Shown here: one piece after another, positions 6,483-8,763 of the stretch | Layout: each line of letters opens with the position of its first letter | Position numbering within the stretch: position 1 is the stretch's first letter | NCBI GenBank assembly: GCA_003484865.1 | Contig: DMZT01000132.1 | Span: 939 to 9,701 of the forward strand | Direction: 5' to 3' | Length of the DNA stretch: 8,763 nt | Origin: Stenotrophomonas sp. | Lineage (GTDB): Bacteria > Pseudomonadota > Gammaproteobacteria > Xanthomonadales > Xanthomonadaceae | Position numbers and translations under genes: made by a program | The notes under the pieces: model-generated | The model's input: the letters and a program-made list of their open reading frames with translations, nothing else | Told to the model about the DNA's origin: nothing | Databases searched by the model: none

Positions 6483-7695
6483 AACGACGGATGACACCCA
6501 GCCCGGTCGGGCTGGCGGTGCTGGCAAAAGTGCGGCCCAGGCGCTCGCCGGCATCGCTCACCGCCGCGACGGCGCGCTCGATGGTCGGGCCGCCGGCGAT
6601 CGCGGCGATCTTGGCCGCGTAGGTCGGGTCGGTGGCGTAGCCGGCGCGCTGCAGCCCCTGCGCAAAGCTGCGCACGTTGCTGCCGGCCTGGAGGGCGTTC
6701 TGGTAGCGCGGACTGGTCTTGAGCAGGCGCACGTAGTCGGCGAAGCTCTCGCCCACCGAGTTGTAGGCGCGGAAGCTCGCCGTCTCGTTGCGGCGCACAC
6801 CGTTGACGTACTCGTGGGTGCCGCTGGTGGCGCGCTCACCCTGCCAGCCATTGGCCTTGATCCCGAACAGGTTGTGCGAGCTGTCACCGCCACTGCGGCG
6901 GACCAGCTTGCGGCCCCAGCCGGTTTCCAGCGCGGCCTGGGCGACCAGCGCCTTGGCATCCACGCCCAGTTCGCGCGCGGCCTGCTGCGCATGGCCCCAG
7001 ATGCTGGCCACGAAGCCTTCCGGCGTGTGCGGGCCGAGCTCGGCGGCGGCTGTGTTGGCCGCCAGGGTATCGGCGGCGCTCGGGCCGGTGGCCGTAGTGC
7101 GGTTGACGCCGCTCCAGCGGTCATCGGCCATGGCCCAGTCGGCGCTGGCTGGATCGGTCACAGTGGTCGCCGCATAGGGATCGCTGCGGCCGATCGCCTC
7201 GTGCATCTGGCTGCTTTCACGGCCGGCAATCAGGTCCAGCGCGCGTTCCATCGGCTGCAGCACCGCGGACGGTGCATCGCCGTTCAACTGCTGCAGCAGG
7301 TCGACCTCGCGTGGCGCGGACGGCGCGGTGCTGGCCGGCAACGGCATGCCGGCGGCCGGTGCATTGAGTTGATAGGCACGCAGGGCCGCAGCCGGGTTGA
7401 GCGTGGTATCAACCGGCTTGGCCGTCTCGCCCTCGGCGCCGCCCAGCTGGCGCGCGATCATGCTCGACAGCCCCAGGCCGCGGCCGCGGGTCATCGCATC
7501 GGCGATCTTCTGGTCGTACATCTCGCGGAACATGGTGTTTTCGCCGGGGAACAGCGAATCACCGAAGCTCGCCTCGCGCATGCTCTTGATCAGCATCTGC
7601 GCGAACTGGCCTTCCAGCTGGCGGGCAACCTTGTCGACCTTGGCCGGGCTGTTGGGCTGGGCGGGATTGAGTTCCAGGGCCGGTTGGATGCGCAT
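6481..7695 (-). CDS. flgJ: Two-domain FlgJ: rod cap and peptidoglycan hydrolase, 404 aa
   Basis: FlgJ is exported to the periplasm, where it caps the growing rod and opens the cell wall. Residues about 26-85 (GQFAQMLIKSMREASF, then FREMYDQKIADAM and GLGLSSMIARQL) are the rod-binding domain. Residues about 226-370 form the glucosaminidase-type muramidase domain, with AALETGWG placing the likely catalytic Glu at 257, then SHNLFGIKA (273-281), ASFRAYNS (306-313) and GYATDPTYAAKIAAI (352-366). The linker, about 86-222, is Ala/Thr/Asp-rich and long. The protein exceeds the enteric one (about 315 aa) mainly there. No signal peptide is expected, since FlgJ leaves through the flagellar export gate. 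No cysteine is present. The ATG at 7695 follows the flgI stop by 1 nt, and GAGG (7708-7705) lies within the last flgI codons. Confidence 0.96.
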   Translation of the reverse strand: MRIQPALELNPAQPNSPAKVDKVARQLEGQFAQMLIKSMREASFGDSLFPGENTMFREMYDQKIADAMTRGRGLGLSSMIARQLGGAEGETAKPVDTTLNPAAALRAYQLNAPAAGMPLPASTAPSAPREVDLLQQLNGDAPSAVLQPMERALDLIAGRESSQMHEAIGRSDPYAATTVTDPASADWAMADDRWSGVNRTTATGPSAADTLAANTAAAELGPHTPEGFVASIWGHAQQAARELGVDAKALVAQAALETGWGRKLVRRSGGDSSHNLFGIKANGWQGERATSGTHEYVNGVRRNETASFRAYNSVGESFADYVRLLKTSPRYQNALQAGSNVRSFAQGLQRAGYATDPTYAAKIAAIAGGPTIERAVAAVSDAGERLGRTFASTASPTGLGVIRR

Positions 7696-7696
7696 G

Positions 7697-8763
7697 TCAG
7701 ATCACCTCGAGTTCGGCACTGAGCGCGCCGGCCTGCTTGAGGGCTTCCAGGATGGCGATCAGATCGCCCGGGGCCGCGCCCACGGCATTCACCGCGTGCA
7801 CGATTTCATCCAGGGTGGTGCCGCCGTTGAACTTGAACATGCGGCTGCCATCGTTGGTCGCGGTGATGGTCGACTGCGGCGTCACCACTGTCTGGCCGCC
7901 ACTGAACGCCCCCGGCTGGCTGACGTTGGCGTTCTCGTTGATGGTCACGGTCAGCGAGCCATGGGAGATCGCCGCAGCGCCCACGCGCACCTGCGCGCCG
8001 ATCACCACCGTACCGGTACGCGAATTGACCACCACCTTGGCCGGCGCACTGCCGGGGGTCAGTTCCAGGTTTTCGATACGCGCCAGCAGGCCGATGCGCG
8101 CGCCCGGATCGGACGGCGCGTTGACCGCCACGGTGACGCCATCGATCGCGCGGGCGGCGCCTTCACCGAAGGCGGTGTTCAGTGCCGCCACCATCCGCGA
8201 GACCGTGGTGAAGTCGTTCTTGTGCAGGTTCAGGGTGATGTCGCCACCGCCGCTGAACACATCCGGCAGCGCACGCTCGACGGTGGCGCCATTGGGAATG
8301 CGGCCGACGCTGGGCACGTTGACCGACACGCGCGAGCCATCCTTGCCCTGCGCACCGAAGCCGCCGACGATCAGGTTGCCCTGGGCGATGGCGTAGACCT
8401 GCCCATCGGCACCGCGCAGCGGCGCCATCAGCAGCGAGCCGCCGCGCAGCGAGACCGCGTTGCCCACCGAGGAAACGGTGATGTCGATCGGCTGGCCGGG
8501 CTTGGCGAACGGCGGCAGCTCGGCATGGATGGCCACGGCCGCCACGTTCTTCAACTGCGGGTTGACGTTGGCCGGTACGTTGACGCCCAGCTCGCCCAAC
8601 AGGTTCTTCAGGCTCTGCACGGTGAACGGCGCCTGGCTGGTGCGGTCGCCGCTGCCATCCAGGCCGACCACCAGGCCGTAGCCGACCAGCGCGTTGCCAC
8701 GCACGCCGCCGACCTGGGCCAGGTCCTTGATGCGCTCGGCGGAGGCGGGCGCGACCAGCGCGA
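7697..8763 (-). CDS. flgI: Flagellar P-ring protein FlgI (5' end outside window)
   Basis: FlgI forms the P ring, the periplasmic bushing around the rod in the peptidoglycan layer. It is secreted by Sec, and its assembly is helped by FlgA. The frame is open to the window edge, with 354 residues visible. They begin [19 protein letters not shown], in which ALVAPASA looks like the end of a signal peptide, with cleavage after ASA. The family signature [20 protein letters not shown] follows shortly after. FlgI is usually about 365-370 aa, so only some 15-20 signal-peptide residues are missing. The GTG at 8704 is internal, not the start, because conserved family sequence continues upstream of it. 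The visible part contains no cysteine, whereas enteric FlgI is stabilised by a disulfide. It ends EVI-TGA one base before flgJ. flgH or other flg genes are expected upstream, outside the window. Confidence 0.96.
   Translation of the reverse strand, partial: ALVAPASAERIKDLAQVGGVRGNALVGYGLVVGLDGSGDRTSQAPFTVQSLKNLLGELGVNVPANVNPQLKNVAAVAIHAELPPFAKPGQPIDITVSSVGNAVSLRGGSLLMAPLRGADGQVYAIAQGNLIVGGFGAQGKDGSRVSVNVPSVGRIPNGATVERALPDVFSGGGDITLNLHKNDFTTVSRMVAALNTAFGEGAARAIDGVTVAVNAPSDPGARIGLLARIENLELTPGSAPAKVVVNSRTGTVVIGAQVRVGAAAISHGSLTVTINENANVSQPGAFSGGQTVVTPQSTITATNDGSRMFKFNGGTTLDEIVHAVNAVGAAPGDLIAILEALKQAGALSAELEVI
7705..7708 (-). promoter_or_regulatory. flgJ ribosome binding site inside the end of flgI
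   Basis: GAGG on the minus strand lies 9 nt before the flgJ ATG and encodes part of the last residues (Glu-Val-Ile) of FlgI. The flgI stop TGA (7699-7697) falls between this site and the ATG, consistent with translational coupling. Confidence 0.65.

Noticed and set aside
4673..6622. A 649-codon open frame on the plus strand, antisense to flgK
   Set aside because: It is a product of GC-rich codon bias in flgK. The translation is Gly/Ala/Val/Asp/Arg-rich with no recognisable domain, and flgK is unmistakable on the other strand.
8702..8704. GTG as the start codon of flgI
   Set aside because: The conserved mature FlgI sequence ([11 protein letters not shown]) and the end of a signal peptide continue upstream in the same frame, so the true start is outside the window.
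1..8763. A novel accessory system, defence island, CRISPR array, tRNA or mobile element
   Set aside because: Every stretch is accounted for by well-known flagellar genes. The only gaps are 223 and 86 nt, and neither contains repeats, att-like sites or RNA gene signatures.

Overview
The window is one strand of a flagellar gene cluster from a high-GC gammaproteobacterium. It is most likely Stenotrophomonas or a close relative in the Xanthomonadaceae. That call is inferred from the gene order flgI-flgJ-flgK-flgL-fliC, the two-domain FlgJ, the GC-rich codon use, and two tandem flagellin genes directly after flgL. Tandem flagellin paralogs are known from S. maltophilia. No species can be fixed from the sequence alone. 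All real genes lie on the minus strand, so transcription runs from high to low coordinates.

In transcription order the window holds: flgI (P-ring protein, 5' end cut off by the window edge, 8763-7697); flgJ (rod cap plus peptidoglycan hydrolase, 7695-6481); flgK (HAP1, 6472-4592); flgL (HAP3, 4595-3387); a complete flagellin gene (3300-1759, 513 aa); and a second flagellin gene (1535 to the window edge, 511 codons visible, about 13 missing). flgI to flgL are tightly packed, with junctions of +1, +8 and -4 nt, and ribosome binding sites embedded in the preceding genes. They look like the translationally coupled distal end of a long flg operon.

The first flagellin lies 86 nt after flgL with no convincing promoter or terminator between them. 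It ends in a strong rho-independent terminator (1702-1730). The second flagellin then has a textbook FliA (sigma-28) promoter (TAAA-N15-GCCGTTAT, 1641-1667) and a leader of about 100 nt.

Together the products build the outer flagellum. FlgI forms the periplasmic bushing. FlgJ caps and clears a path for the rod. FlgK and FlgL form the hook-filament junction, and the flagellins form the filament. I found no mobile element, CRISPR array, RNA gene or unfamiliar system. The observations most worth a second look are the different transcription set-ups of the two flagellins, the repeated modules in the flagellins and in FlgK/FlgL, and a possible CsrA site over the second flagellin's ribosome binding site.
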